64,000 nt of DNA from Arboricoccus pini (GCF_900187945.1 NZ_FYEH01000001.1:372001-436000); one strand, 5' to 3'. Shown: positions 18,038 to 27,722, numbered from the stretch's first letter. A program made the numbers and translations. Notes: generated from the sequence alone by a model not told the origin.

Positions 18038-19687
18038 GTGATCGATCGCTATAAGCTGCGCGACTTCCAGATGCCGGGCCGCTCGGTGGCCTTCGGCGTT
18101 GGCGGCATGGCCGCCACGTCGCATCCGGCAGCAACGCTTGCCGCTGTCGACATGCTTCGTGCGGGTGGCAATGCCGTGGATGCGGCGATTGCGGCCGTCG
18201 CCGTACAATGCGTGGTCGAGCCGGCGATGACAGGAATAGGCGGCGACTGCTTCGCGCTCCTGGCGCCCGCCAGCGGCGGCGTGATCGCCTTGAATGGCTC
18301 GGGCCGCGCACCGGCCGCGGCCTCGGTGGATCGGCTGCTCGCCGCCGGCGAAGCCGACAAGGGACGCAGCCCCTCGCATTTGGTAACAGCCCCCGGTGCC
18401 ACGAGGATCGGTCCCTACAGCCCGCATGCCGTCACCGTGCCGGGCGCGGTCGCGGCCTGGGAGAAGCTCATCCTGGCGCATGGCACGAAGAGCCTGGGGG
18501 AAGTGCTCCAACCCGCCATCGCCTGTGCCGAGCAGGGCTTCGTCGTGACCCCTCGCGTGGCTTTCGACTGGTCTGCGAGCGCTGATGTCCTCAGGCACGT
18601 GCCGGCGGCCGAGGCTGCCTACCTGCCGGGCGGCAAGGCCCCTTCCGTCGGTCGCGTCATGACCTTCCCGACCCTGGGCAATACGCTCCGCGCCATCGCC
18701 GCGGGCGGTGCCAAGGCCTTCTATGAAGGCGAGATCGCGGCTGCCATGGTGGCAACGCTGAGCGAGGCGGGCGGCCTGCATTCCCTGGAGGATTTCGGCG
18801 GCTTCGAGCCGGAGTTCGTCGATCCGATCAAGAGCAGCTATCGCGACGTCCAGGTCTATGAATGCCCGCCCAATGGCCAGGGCGTGGTGGCTCTCCTCCT
18901 GATGAACATCCTCGAGGGCTACGATCTCAGCGCGCTGGCGCCCATGTCGCCGGAACGGCTGCATATCGTGGCCGAGGCGACCAAGCTCGCCTTCCGCGAC
19001 CGGGACCGTTTCCTGGCCGATCCGGCATTTGCCAAGGTTCCGGTCGAATCGCTGCTGAGCAAGCAATATGCGAGCAAGCTGCGCGACCTGATCGATCCCG
19101 ATCTGGCGAGGCCAGCACCCCCGCCTTTGCTCGATCCTCATCCCGACACGGTCTATCTGACCGTGGTCGACAAGGATCTGAATGCCGTCTCCTTCATCAA
19201 CTCGGTCTATAGCGCCTTCGGCTCGGGTATCATGTGCGCCAAGACGGGCGTTCTCTTCCACAACCGTGGCATGTCCTTCCGCCTTGAGGAAGACCATCCG
19301 AACCGTATCGAGGGCGGCAAGAGGCCGATGCATACGATCATCCCGGCCATGGCCTTCAAGGGCGGCGAGGCTTGGATGAGCTATGGCGTCATGGGCGGCA
19401 ATTACCAGCCGGTCGGTCATGCGAACGTCCTGAGCAACGTCGTCGACCATGGCTTGAACCTGCAGCTGGCGATTGATGCGCCAAGGTTCATGTCTTATCC
19501 GGGTGATCTCGAGATCGAGCGTGGCGTGCCACCGGCCACCCGTAACGGCTTGCAACTGCGTGGCCACCGGCTGGCGGAAGCATCGTCACCCCTGGGCGGC
19601 GGCCAGGCCATTATCATCGACCGGCGTCGCGGTGTCCTCATGGGGGCATCCGATTCGCGCAAGGATGGCTTTGCGCTCGGATACTGA
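18038..19687 (+). CDS. ggt: Gamma-glutamyltransferase
   Basis: A 549-residue Ntn-hydrolase that would self-cleave before the nucleophile Thr371 in HPDTVYLTVVD, giving two subunits. The N-terminal part has AATSHPAATLAAVDMLRAGGNAVDAAIA and GIGGDCFALL; the small subunit has FGSGIMCAKTG. No signal peptide is visible, so this copy may be cytoplasmic and act on gamma-glutamyl compounds other than periplasmic glutathione. I chose the GTG at 18038 because AGGAG lies seven bases before it; the open frame extends back to 17840 without homology. Confidence 0.93.
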   Translation: MIDRYKLRDFQMPGRSVAFGVGGMAATSHPAATLAAVDMLRAGGNAVDAAIAAVAVQCVVEPAMTGIGGDCFALLAPASGGVIALNGSGRAPAAASVDRLLAAGEADKGRSPSHLVTAPGATRIGPYSPHAVTVPGAVAAWEKLILAHGTKSLGEVLQPAIACAEQGFVVTPRVAFDWSASADVLRHVPAAEAAYLPGGKAPSVGRVMTFPTLGNTLRAIAAGGAKAFYEGEIAAAMVATLSEAGGLHSLEDFGGFEPEFVDPIKSSYRDVQVYECPPNGQGVVALLLMNILEGYDLSALAPMSPERLHIVAEATKLAFRDRDRFLADPAFAKVPVESLLSKQYASKLRDLIDPDLARPAPPPLLDPHPDTVYLTVVDKDLNAVSFINSVYSAFGSGIMCAKTGVLFHNRGMSFRLEEDHPNRIEGGKRPMHTIIPAMAFKGGEAWMSYGVMGGNYQPVGHANVLSNVVDHGLNLQLAIDAPRFMSYPGDLEIERGVPPATRNGLQLRGHRLAEASSPLGGGQAIIIDRRRGVLMGASDSRKDGFALGY

Positions 19688-19702
19688 CCGGGGGAGGGCG
19701 AT

Positions 19703-19771
19703 CCGCACTCTCGATATTCAGCTTCGAGGCAGGCTCTGAGCCCGGATTGCCTGCTTCGGCCGGCATAACGC
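19703..19771. repeat. Possible copy 2 of a dispersed palindromic repeat
   Basis: This copy follows the gamma-glutamyltransferase stop by 16 bases. It contains a ten-pair hairpin (19725-19734 with 19749-19758, one G-T pair) and the block GGATTGCCTGCTTCGGCCGGCAT. It is related to 7777-7848 in sequence and order of elements. In its minus-strand reading it gives the phrase MPAEAGNP, a common feature of this kind of dispersed repeat. It lies in the leader of the Mrp operon and could affect readthrough into it. Confidence 0.42.
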
Positions 19772-19787
19772 AAGGCAAGAATCTTCG

Positions 19788-22715
19788 ATGCTCCTGAGCG
19801 CGATCGTGATCCTGCCGTTCGCGGCCGCCCTTCTTATTCCCGTCATCGCGCGGGCCGGCGCTGGCGCCAGCCTCTGCCTTGGCGGCTTGTCGACGGTGAT
19901 GGCGCTCGTGGCGCTCCTGGCTCAGGCACCTCTCGTGTTTCAGGACGGGCTGGTGGTGGAGCGCCACGCCTGGGTCCCCAAGGCCGGTCTCGATCTCGCC
20001 TTTTTCGTCGATCCCCTCGGGCTCCTGATGGCCGGCCTGATCCTCGTGATCGGGCTGCTCGTCATGATCTATGCCCGCTTCTATTTCGGCCCCAAGGAAG
20101 CCTTTGGCCGTTTCATGGCGAGGCTCGCGCTCTTCCAGGGGTCGATGCTGGGTATCGTCATCGCCGACAACCTTCTCCTCCTCGTCATTTTCTGGGAGAT
20201 GACAAGCCTCTCCTCCTTTCTCCTGATCGGTTATTGGAGCCATCGGGCCGATAGCCGGCGGGGTGCGCGCAACGCCCTGGTGATCACCAGCGCTGGCGGT
20301 CTGGCCCTTCTGGCGAGTGCTCTGCTCATCGGCCACGTAGCCGGTACATTCCAGCTCACGACGATTCTGGGCCAGCCGGACGTCGTCGCGCAGAGTGCTC
20401 TCTATCTGCCCATTCTCATCCTGGTGTTGTTCGGCTGCTTCACGAAGTCGGCGCAGTTGCCCTTCCAGTTCTGGCTGCCGGGCGCCATGGCGGCACCCAC
20501 GCCCGTTTCCGCCTATCTTCATTCGGCGACCATGGTGAAAGCCGGCCTTTTCCTGATGGCCCGTCTCTGGCCCATCCTGGCCGGCTCCGAGGCGTGGTTC
20601 TTGATCGTCACGACGGTGGGGCTTCTCACCATGGTCGTCGGAGCCTGGATCGCCATCTTCAAGACCGATCTTAAGGCGATCCTCGCCTACTCGACGGTCA
20701 GCCATCTGGGCATGATCGCCATGCTCCTGGGCCTGGGCACGAAGCTGGCAGCCGTTGCCGCGATCTTCCACCTCTTGAACCATGCGCTTTTCAAGGCCGC
20801 CCTCTTTCTCTCAGCCGGGATCGTGGAGCACGAGACGGGGACGCGTGACATCAACCGGCTGGGTGGCCTCTGGCGCGCCATGCCGATCACGGCGACGCTT
20901 TCAACCCTGGCCGCTCTGGCGATGGCCGGCGTGCCGCTCCTGAACGGGTTTCTCTCCAAGGAGATGATGCTGGAAGCAGCCGTCCATGCCGACTATCTGG
21001 GCGTGGCCTGGCTCGTTCCGCTGCTGGCGACCGTCGGTTCGGCCTTCTCCGTCCTCTATGCCTTCCGGTTCGTCGGCCGCGTCTTCTTCATGGGGTCAGG
21101 GCGGCCCCCGGGCGAGCTGGCCCATGATCCGGGGCCGGGCCTCTGGCTGCCGGTCGCCTGCCTGATCATTCCGGTCGTGGCGATCGGCGTCATGCCAGGC
21201 CTCGTGGCGCAGGATCTGGTTGCCCAGGCGGGCAGTGCGATCATCGGTGAGGATCCGCCGGTCTTCGAGCTCGCGATCTGGCATGGCTGGACGCAGGCCT
21301 TCCAGTTGACCCTGGTGGCCATGGTGGCAGGTCTGCTGGGACTTTGGGTGCTGCGCTGGCTGGAGCGGCTCCATGCCGGGCTCTGGCATCCGTCCGGCGA
21401 GCAGATCTTCGGAAAGCTCCTTGACGCTGGCTCGTGCGTGGTCGCCTGGCTGACGGGCCGTCTTCAAAATGGCAGCCTGCAATTCTACCTGGCCGTCTTT
21501 TGCCTGACGGGCCTTGCCTTGGGCATCACGGCTTTCTGGGGCGGTGATCTGTCGGCCGGCACACGTCCGCTCATGCCGCTTTCACCGCTTGGTATCATTG
21601 GCTGGCTCGTTGTTCTGGCCGCGTCGGGTTTCGCCGTTGTCGCTCATCAAAATCGGCTTTTGGCCCTGATCGCCGCCGGGCTGGCCGGCTTGATGGTGGC
21701 TCTGGCCTTCGTCGCTTTCTCGGCGCCGGATCTGGCTCTGACGCAACTCTCCGTCGAGGTGGTGACGGTCGTCCTTCTTCTTCTTGCCTTGAACTATCTG
21801 CCCAAAACGACGCCGCGCCTTCGGCCTCTCCGGCGGTTCGGCGTCAACGCGCCGATCGCGCTCCTAGCGGGGGCCGGGGTGGGCGCGGCGCTCTATGCCC
21901 TGCTGCGCCGTGATGTGAATTCGATCTCGGCTTTCTACACGGCCATGGCCCTACCCGCTGGCGGGGGGGCTAACGTGGTCAACGTCATCCTTGTCGATTT
22001 TCGTGGCTATGACACGCTGGGCGAGATCACCGTGCTGGCGATCGCAGCCCTCGTCATCTACAGCCTGCTGCAGAGCGCGCTTCGCGGCGCTGCCGCCAGG
22101 CGGCTGACCGAATGGCCGTCTTCGGCCCAGGCCGGCGATTCGCATCCGCTCCTCCTGGTCGTCCTCACTCGGCTTCTCTTGCCCATGGCGCTGCTGGTCG
22201 GCCTCTATATCTTCCTGCGCGGGCATCAGGCACCGGGCGGCGGCTTCATTGCCGGGCTCATCGTCGGCATCGCCCTCATCCTGCAATATATGGCAAGCGG
22301 CTATGCCTGGGCCTCGCGTCGCCTGCCGACCGACTATCATGGACTGGTGGCTGTCGGTGTCCTGGTGGCCCTGCTCACCGGGAGTGTCGCCATGCTGGTG
22401 GGCAGACCCTTCCTGACCGGCGGTTTCATGCATCTCCACCTGCCCTATCTGGGGTCGATCGAGCTTGCCAGCGCCACGGCGTTCGACCTCGGCGTCTTCC
22501 TGACCGTCGTCGGCGTCGTCCTTCTCGTCCTGGCCGGGCTTTCGCGCATGGCCCGCCTGGCCGAGCCTTCGGGCGAGACTGGGCCTTTGACGATCGCCCT
22601 GGACCGAGGAGAGAATCAGCCGCACCGGCGGACGGAGGATGTCGGGCATGCGCCCATCTTCGGGAGCAGCTTTGCCAGGGACGCGGCCGATCCCACGGCT
22701 AAGGAGCCGGACTGA
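19788..22715 (+). CDS. mnhA: Na+/H+ antiporter subunit A (MrpA/MnhA, A-B fused)
   Basis: A 975-residue polytopic membrane protein, the largest subunit of the Mrp sodium/proton antiporter. The NuoL-like part has the proton-path residues in FWEMTSLSSFLLIG and LPGAMAAPTPVSAYLHSATMVKAG. The C-terminal 170 residues, from about residue 800, contain the MnhB-type block FLRGHQAPGGGFIAGL, so subunits A and B are fused as in Sinorhizobium PhaAB. The complex exchanges cytoplasmic Na+ for protons. The stop overlaps the mnhC start by one base. Confidence 0.95.
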   Translation: MLLSAIVILPFAAALLIPVIARAGAGASLCLGGLSTVMALVALLAQAPLVFQDGLVVERHAWVPKAGLDLAFFVDPLGLLMAGLILVIGLLVMIYARFYFGPKEAFGRFMARLALFQGSMLGIVIADNLLLLVIFWEMTSLSSFLLIGYWSHRADSRRGARNALVITSAGGLALLASALLIGHVAGTFQLTTILGQPDVVAQSALYLPILILVLFGCFTKSAQLPFQFWLPGAMAAPTPVSAYLHSATMVKAGLFLMARLWPILAGSEAWFLIVTTVGLLTMVVGAWIAIFKTDLKAILAYSTVSHLGMIAMLLGLGTKLAAVAAIFHLLNHALFKAALFLSAGIVEHETGTRDINRLGGLWRAMPITATLSTLAALAMAGVPLLNGFLSKEMMLEAAVHADYLGVAWLVPLLATVGSAFSVLYAFRFVGRVFFMGSGRPPGELAHDPGPGLWLPVACLIIPVVAIGVMPGLVAQDLVAQAGSAIIGEDPPVFELAIWHGWTQAFQLTLVAMVAGLLGLWVLRWLERLHAGLWHPSGEQIFGKLLDAGSCVVAWLTGRLQNGSLQFYLAVFCLTGLALGITAFWGGDLSAGTRPLMPLSPLGIIGWLVVLAASGFAVVAHQNRLLALIAAGLAGLMVALAFVAFSAPDLALTQLSVEVVTVVLLLLALNYLPKTTPRLRPLRRFGVNAPIALLAGAGVGAALYALLRRDVNSISAFYTAMALPAGGGANVVNVILVDFRGYDTLGEITVLAIAALVIYSLLQSALRGAAARRLTEWPSSAQAGDSHPLLLVVLTRLLLPMALLVGLYIFLRGHQAPGGGFIAGLIVGIALILQYMASGYAWASRRLPTDYHGLVAVGVLVALLTGSVAMLVGRPFLTGGFMHLHLPYLGSIELASATAFDLGVFLTVVGVVLLVLAGLSRMARLAEPSGETGPLTIALDRGENQPHRRTEDVGHAPIFGSSFARDAADPTAKEPD

Positions 22716-23068
22716 TGGAAGCCCTCTTTGCGAGTGCCGTCGGCGCTATGACGGCGGCAGGCGTCTATCTGCTCCTGCAGGCGCGGACATTTCCCGTCGT
22801 CGTCGGCATCTCCTTTCTCTCCTATGCCGTCAATCTCTTCCTTTTCGCCACGGGCAGGCTGGTGAACGGTGCGCCGCCCGTCATCGATGCGGGGGCCGCA
22901 GTTTATGCCGACCCGTTGCCGCAGGCTTTAGTCCTGACCGCCATCGTCATCTCGTTTGCCATGACGGCAATCCTGGTCGTCCTGGCCCTTCGGGGCTTTC
23001 TCGAGAGTGGGGATGATCAGGTCGCCGCCGGCCGCCTCGGGTCCGACGGCAAGGGAGAGGGCCCTTGA
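22715..23068 (+). CDS. mnhC: Na+/H+ antiporter subunit C (NuoK-like)
   Basis: A 117-residue, three-helix membrane subunit homologous to NuoK. The segment SAVGAMTAAGVYLLLQARTF is the first helix, and PLPQALVLTAIVISFAMTA is the conserved third-helix block. Its ATG shares a base with the mnhA stop and its stop overlaps the TTG of mnhD, so the operon is translationally coupled. Confidence 0.96.
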   Translation: MEALFASAVGAMTAAGVYLLLQARTFPVVVGISFLSYAVNLFLFATGRLVNGAPPVIDAGAAVYADPLPQALVLTAIVISFAMTAILVVLALRGFLESGDDQVAAGRLGSDGKGEGP

Positions 23069-24618
23069 ACCACTGGATCGTTGCGCCCGTCCTCCTGCCG
23101 GCGGTCCTGGGTGCCCTCATCGTCTTGATCGCCCGCTTCGATCCCGTGTTGCAGCGTCGCCTCTCGGTCCTGGGATGCAGCCTCGGCCTGCTCTTGGCGC
23201 TCTGCCTCTTCATGACCGTACTCCGGCAGCCCGCCCTGGCCTACCGGCTGGGCGATTGGCCAGCACCCTTCGGCATCGTTCTGGTCCTCGACCCGCTGGC
23301 CGCCATGATGCTGCTGCTCTCGGCGATCCTGGGTCTGGCCGTTGCCGGCTATGCGGCCGGGCGTGAGGACGAGAATGGGCCTCATTTCCACGCCCTGCTG
23401 CAGTTCCAGCTGATGGGCCTGAACGGTGCCTTCCTGACCGGCGATCTTTTCAACCTCTTCGTCTTCTTTGAGATCCTGCTCATAGCCTCTTATGGGCTGA
23501 TGCTGCATGGAGGTGGCGAGGCGCGCTTTCGCAACGGCTTCCATTATGTCGTGATCAACTTGGTGGGCGCACTCGTCTTCCTGATCGGCGCCGGCCTTAT
23601 CTACGGCGTCACGGGCACCTTGAACCTGGCGGACCTCGCCTTGAAGGCGCCTTTGGTCGAGAGCGGCGATGCGGCCCTCTTCCGTCTGGGCGGGATCTGC
23701 CTGCTCATCGTCTTCGGCCTGAAGGCGGCTCTGGTCCCCTTTCATTTCTGGCTGCCTGGAACCTATCGCAGCACCTCCTTCACTTCAGCTGCGATGTTCG
23801 CCATCCTGACCAAGGTTGGCGCCTATGCCATCATTCGCGCCTCGACGCTGGTCTTCGGCTTTGGCGGAGGGGCGGCCGCTCATCTCTTTACCCCCTATCT
23901 GTTGCCGGCCGCCCTCCTGACGAGCGGGCTGGGCCTCCTTGCTCTCCCCGGCGCACGCAGCCTCGGCACGCTTGCCGCCTTCGCCATGCTGGGCTCCAGC
24001 GGCACGTTGTTCGTCGGGCTCGCCACCGACGAGTCGGCCGGGCTCGCCGCCAGCCTTTATTACCTCGTGCACAGCACGTTGGCCGGGGCAGCATTCTATC
24101 TCTTGGCCGATCGGCTCGTGGACCGCTCCGGCGGCCGCTTTGGGCCTCAAGGCGATCGTATCCTGCCCCGCCTCGCGGAGGGCCAGGGGCGGGCGACGGC
24201 GGCCGCTTTCATGCTCCTGGCGGTCATGATTGCCGGCTTGCCGCCCTTCTCGGGCTTTCTCGGCAAGATCTTCATCCTTCAGGCGGTCCTGGGCGCCGCG
24301 TTGGCGCCAGCCCTGCAGGGGCTTGTCCTTGCGGTCGTCCTCCTGGGCAGCTTCTTCGCTATGGCGGGCTTCACCCGCGCCGGTGTCCTACTCTTCTGGC
24401 AGCCGGCACCAGCGACAGACGAGCCGCCGCCGCGCCAGTCGGTGGGCGGTGTCTGGGCGATCGGCGGCCTCATGGCGGCCCTTCTGGCGCTCACGGTGGC
24501 AGCCGGCCCCTCGCTGGCCTTCTTCGAGCGCACGGCCAACCTGCTTCTGGCGCCCGAGGCCTATGTGAGCGCGGTTCTGGGCCAGCATGTCCAAGCCCCG
24601 CCGGCCGAGGAGCCCTGA
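23065..24618 (+). CDS. mnhD: Na+/H+ antiporter subunit D (NuoN/NuoM-like)
   Basis: A 517-residue polytopic subunit homologous to the proton-pumping NuoM/NuoN proteins of complex I. It has FNLFVFFEILLIASYGLMLHGG with the conserved membrane glutamate and the lysine block LLIVFGLKAALVPFHFWLPGTY. The start is TTG at 23065, overlapping the mnhC stop as TTGA. Length matches the family. Confidence 0.96.
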   Translation: MNHWIVAPVLLPAVLGALIVLIARFDPVLQRRLSVLGCSLGLLLALCLFMTVLRQPALAYRLGDWPAPFGIVLVLDPLAAMMLLLSAILGLAVAGYAAGREDENGPHFHALLQFQLMGLNGAFLTGDLFNLFVFFEILLIASYGLMLHGGGEARFRNGFHYVVINLVGALVFLIGAGLIYGVTGTLNLADLALKAPLVESGDAALFRLGGICLLIVFGLKAALVPFHFWLPGTYRSTSFTSAAMFAILTKVGAYAIIRASTLVFGFGGGAAAHLFTPYLLPAALLTSGLGLLALPGARSLGTLAAFAMLGSSGTLFVGLATDESAGLAASLYYLVHSTLAGAAFYLLADRLVDRSGGRFGPQGDRILPRLAEGQGRATAAAFMLLAVMIAGLPPFSGFLGKIFILQAVLGAALAPALQGLVLAVVLLGSFFAMAGFTRAGVLLFWQPAPATDEPPPRQSVGGVWAIGGLMAALLALTVAAGPSLAFFERTANLLLAPEAYVSAVLGQHVQAPPAEEP

Positions 24619-24621
24619 GCC

Positions 24622-25113
24622 ATGTGGCGGCGTCTCTTCCCGCATCCCTATCTCTCGTTCCTGATCCCCTTTGTGTGGCTCCTCCTGGTCAATACGATCA
24701 CGCCGATCGAAATCATCCTGGGCGCAGCACTCGGCCTGTTGTTGCCCTGGTACACGCAGCGTTTCTGGCCGGAACGGCTCCAGATCAGGAAACCCTTGAA
24801 GCTGCTGGGCTATGTGGGAATCGTCCTGCGCGACATCGTGGCGGCGAATATCGATGTTGCCCGCCTCGTCCTGTTCCGCTCGGCGCGCCGGCTCAGGCCT
24901 GGCTTTGTCACGCTGCCCTTGGACATCCACACACCCGAGGCCATCCTTATCCTGGTCGCCACCATCTCGCTGACGCCCGGGACGATCGGCGCCGATGTCT
25001 CGGCCGACGGTCGGGCGATTCTCGTCCACGGACTGGATGTGCCGGACGGAGCCGCCATGGTCAGATTGTTCAAGGAGCGCTACGAGCGCCGGCTGATCGA
25101 GATCTTCGAGTGA
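24622..25113 (+). CDS. mnhE: Na+/H+ antiporter subunit E
   Basis: A 163-residue subunit specific to Mrp complexes. Two or three N-terminal membrane helices are followed by a cytosolic domain with SLTPGTIGADVSADGRAILVHGL, the diagnostic MnhE block. It has no complex I counterpart but is needed for assembly. It lies three bases after mnhD and 16 before mnhF. Confidence 0.95.
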   Translation: MWRRLFPHPYLSFLIPFVWLLLVNTITPIEIILGAALGLLLPWYTQRFWPERLQIRKPLKLLGYVGIVLRDIVAANIDVARLVLFRSARRLRPGFVTLPLDIHTPEAILILVATISLTPGTIGADVSADGRAILVHGLDVPDGAAMVRLFKERYERRLIEIFE

Positions 25114-25129
25114 ACGGGAGGCAGGGTTC

Positions 25130-25399
25130 TTGATCGTCTATGCAAGCCTGATCGCCATGACCATGGTGGGCCTGGCACTCCTCCTCAATCTCTACCGACT
25201 CCTGCGCGGCCCGGATCCCATCGACCGCATCCTGGCGCTGGACACGATGACGACGAACGTCGTGGGGATCGTCCTCATCGGCGGGGTCTTGTTTAACACG
25301 GCGCTCAATTTCGAGATCGCCCTTTTGATCGCGCTTGTGGGCTTCATCTCGACGGTGGCGTTCTGCAAATACCTCATGCGTGGAGACCTCATCGAATGA
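25130..25399 (+). CDS. mnhF: Na+/H+ antiporter subunit F
   Basis: An 89-residue, three-helix subunit with the family block RLLRGPDPIDRILALDTMTTNVVG. The start is TTG at 25130, preceded by GGGAGGCAGGG. The stop overlaps the ATG of mnhG (ATGA). MnhF is a small Mrp-specific component required for the transporter to function. Confidence 0.95.
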   Translation: MIVYASLIAMTMVGLALLLNLYRLLRGPDPIDRILALDTMTTNVVGIVLIGGVLFNTALNFEIALLIALVGFISTVAFCKYLMRGDLIE

Positions 25400-25878
25400 G
25401 CGATCCGGCCTGGCTCTTGACGGTCGGCGAGGTCCTGGTCTCCCTGGCGATGCTGGTCGGCGCCTCCTTCACCCTGATTGGCTCGATCGCGCTCGTGAAG
25501 CTGCCCGATCTCATGATGCGGCTGCATGGACCCGCTAAGACATCGACCCTAGGGGTGGGGGGCTTCGTGGTGGCGGCCATTCTCGATGCCCTCTTCTTCC
25601 AGGAGGGGGCCTCCTTGCACGAGCTGTTGATCATCGTCTTCATCTTCATGACGACGCCGATCTCGGCCTACATGATCGCCAAGGCACATGTCTTTCGTAC
25701 GCGCGGGCGGACCGTCCAGCCTTTGCCGCCGACCGGCCGGCCGGTCGGTTGGGCGACGATGGATGGCAGCGACGCCTTTCGCGCCGACGATCTCATGGTC
25801 AAGGATCGGGGGGGCCTGCCGGCGGCCGAGGCGGCGCCGAAAGGCGTCACGCATGACAACCGGGCGGCAAGTCAATGA
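25396..25878 (+). CDS. mnhG: Na+/H+ antiporter subunit G
   Basis: A 160-residue last subunit of the Mrp operon. Three membrane helices carry GSIALVKLPDLMMRLHGPAKTSTLG, the MnhG signature. The C-terminal 50 residues after the third helix are hydrophilic and not part of the usual domain. The stop lies eight bases from the end of the bestrophin gene on the other strand, so the operon ends here. Confidence 0.95.
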   Translation: MSDPAWLLTVGEVLVSLAMLVGASFTLIGSIALVKLPDLMMRLHGPAKTSTLGVGGFVVAAILDALFFQEGASLHELLIIVFIFMTTPISAYMIAKAHVFRTRGRTVQPLPPTGRPVGWATMDGSDAFRADDLMVKDRGGLPAAEAAPKGVTHDNRAASQ

Positions 25879-25886
25879 TCATGCGA

Positions 25887-26792
25887 CTAGGTTAGAATGT
25901 AGTTCGCATCCGGTTCCAGCTCGGGCGGTAACTCTTCCACGCCCGCCATGTCGAGGAGCGAGCGTTCCAGGGTGCGGGTCAGCGCATCCAGTGGCAGGTC
26001 GTTAGCGTCAAGGCCGAATGGGTCCTCAAGCTCGCTGGCGGTCGCCTCCAGGGCCATGAACGTATAGGCGATGAAGGCGGTTATGAGGGGAGTGAGCAGC
26101 TCCAGGCCGCCAACCAGGCCGAAGGGCAGCAGCATGCAGTAGATGTAGACCGTCCGATGCAGCATGACGCTGTAGGTATAGGGAATGGGCGTGCCGGCGA
26201 TGCGCTCGCAGCCGCCGATCACCGCGGCTATCCGATCGAGATTGGCCTCCATGGCCGGTACGAGAAGCGGCTCCAGGCGACCTTCTCGGCGAAGAGCTGC
26301 CAGGTCCTCCGCGACGGCCAGGACATGGCGCGAGCTCGACGGTCGTGCGCTTGGGGCGACCTTCGGCAGGGTCGCGTCCCGTGCCCGGTCACTGCGACGC
26401 AACTGATCCTTCAGTTCGGTCGCAAGCTCGACCAAGCGCGTCGCCAGCCGGGCCTGCTCTGTCGAAGTCAAGGGGGGGATCGTCAGCGTGGCGGCCTGCC
26501 GAAGCAGCGAGCGTGCGGCGATGATGAGCTGGCCCCAGAGCTGTCGGCCCTCTGCGTAGCGCTCGTAGCTGGTGCTGTTGCGAAAGCCCAGGAAGATGGC
26601 CAGCGTGATGCCAAGGAGGCTGAACGGGGTTGGGTTAAGGGTGAACCTCTGGGAATGCAGCCATAAATGGCCGGCTACCGCCAGGAACGAGATCAGGATG
26701 ACGACGACGAGCCGCGGCAGGATCTGCCGTAGGACCGAGCCGTTCCAGACGAAGAGCATGCGCAGCCAGTGGTGCCGTCGCCGGACGATCAC
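25887..26792 (-). CDS. Bestrophin-like family protein (UPF0187)
   Basis: A 301-residue membrane protein of the bacterial bestrophin family, which form pentameric ion channels; some bacterial members conduct cations and others anions. Family blocks are FRNSTSYERYAEGRQLWGQ, near residue 70, and DPFGLDANDLPLDALTR at the C-terminus. The start is GTG at 26792 with a good AAGGAG seven bases before. It is convergent with mnhG. A link with the antiporter is possible but only positional. Confidence 0.92.
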   Translation of the reverse strand: MIVRRRHHWLRMLFVWNGSVLRQILPRLVVVILISFLAVAGHLWLHSQRFTLNPTPFSLLGITLAIFLGFRNSTSYERYAEGRQLWGQLIIAARSLLRQAATLTIPPLTSTEQARLATRLVELATELKDQLRRSDRARDATLPKVAPSARPSSSRHVLAVAEDLAALRREGRLEPLLVPAMEANLDRIAAVIGGCERIAGTPIPYTYSVMLHRTVYIYCMLLPFGLVGGLELLTPLITAFIAYTFMALEATASELEDPFGLDANDLPLDALTRTLERSLLDMAGVEELPPELEPDANYILT

Positions 26793-27251
26793 GCGTTTTC
26801 TCCTTCAGCCGACCGACGGGCATTCTAGAGGCGGGGCCTTGGCGCGTCTAAGCCGGTTCGGCGTGAAAGCGGCCGGAACAGGGATGTGCGGTTGGGGTAA
26901 ATTGTCACGACCCCGACCGGAAGAACGTGTATGTTCCTGTGGATGTCGATGTGGGAGCCGCCAACGAGACTGAACAGGGCGATGACCGCGTCGCTCAGCT
27001 GGGGCCGGGCGCCGATCCGGACGCCTGAGCCGGCGCCGAGGGGTGGATAGGCAAACTTTCGTGTGCGGGGCCGATCTGATCGCACGGTTCCGCGCGGTAA
27101 GGCCCAGGCCCGGCTCGAGCTTGCGTGCCGCTATCAGGACGCGGCAAATCGGGGCCTGGTTGCTGATAGAGAAGGCTGGAGCGGCCGAGACGGGAGCCCT
27201 CGAAGTTGCGGTCTGCCTCCTAAAAGCTGGACCTCCTGGCTTGGCGCGGCT
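26793..27251. other. Intergenic stretch, no supported gene
   Basis: This 459-base gap separates divergently placed bestrophin and YdcZ-like genes. Open frames exist on both strands (for example 26825-27085 minus, 86 codons) but none has a recognisable domain, a good start site or a family-like composition. The end near 26800 must contain the bestrophin promoter, and that near 27200 the promoter of the next gene; I cannot point to definite boxes. Confidence 0.6.
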
Positions 27252-27713
27252 ATGGCCGATTCCATGCAAAGCCTCCTTCTTCCCTTCCTCGGCATTCTAG
27301 GCGGCGTCTTTCTCTCGGTGCAGGCGCCGGTCAACGCCAATCTGGGAGGGCGCCTCGGTCATCCGGTCCTGGCAGCGGCGGTGTCCTTCACCGCTGGGAT
27401 GATCATGCTCTATGCGATCATTCTTCTATTCGGCCTCAGGCCGCAGACTGATGGCGGACTGCGCAGCGTCCCGGTCTATCTCTGGTTCACCGGCGGCCTC
27501 ATGGGCATCGCCTATATGATCGTCAGCATCTTCCTGATCCCGCGCATCGGCACGGCGGCGGTGATCGGCACCGCCGTGACGGGGCAACTCGTCACGGCTC
27601 TCCTGATCGACCGGTTCGGCCTTCTGGGCGTGCCCATGCGGGAGATCAGCCTGACGCGGGTCGTGGGCGCCCTCCTGCTTCTGGCGGGGGTCGTGCTGAT
27701 CGCTCGCCGCTAG
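27252..27713 (+). CDS. Short drug/metabolite transporter (YdcZ/DUF606 family)
   Basis: A 153-residue protein with about five membrane helices, the size of the half-length DMT-type YdcZ family. The first helix contains GGVFLSVQAPVNANLGGRLG, a family signature, and the last is ALLLLAGVVLIARR. Such proteins probably work as dimers; substrates are not established. The start at 27252 gives a standard N-terminus; the open frame extends upstream without homology. It is convergent with the LysE gene, nine bases away. Confidence 0.85.
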   Translation: MADSMQSLLLPFLGILGGVFLSVQAPVNANLGGRLGHPVLAAAVSFTAGMIMLYAIILLFGLRPQTDGGLRSVPVYLWFTGGLMGIAYMIVSIFLIPRIGTAAVIGTAVTGQLVTALLIDRFGLLGVPMREISLTRVVGALLLLAGVVLIARR

Positions 27714-27722
27714 CGGCGGCCT

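Noticed and set aside
17844-18041. 65-codon frame between rlmH and ggt
   Set aside because: No recognisable family and no ribosome binding site of note; it overlaps the chosen ggt start. It is probably chance.
17990-19567. Long open frame (525 codons) on the minus strand
   Set aside because: It is wholly antisense to gamma-glutamyltransferase, whose motifs are clear. High GC gives long open frames opposite real genes.
19638-20783. 381-codon minus-strand frame ending in a MPAEAGNP phrase
   Set aside because: It is antisense to mnhA; the phrase comes from the dispersed repeat at 19703-19771.
26805-27269. 154-codon minus-strand frame in the bestrophin-YdcZ gap
   Set aside because: It runs over the start of the YdcZ-like gene, is rich in Arg and Pro and has no domain-like segments.
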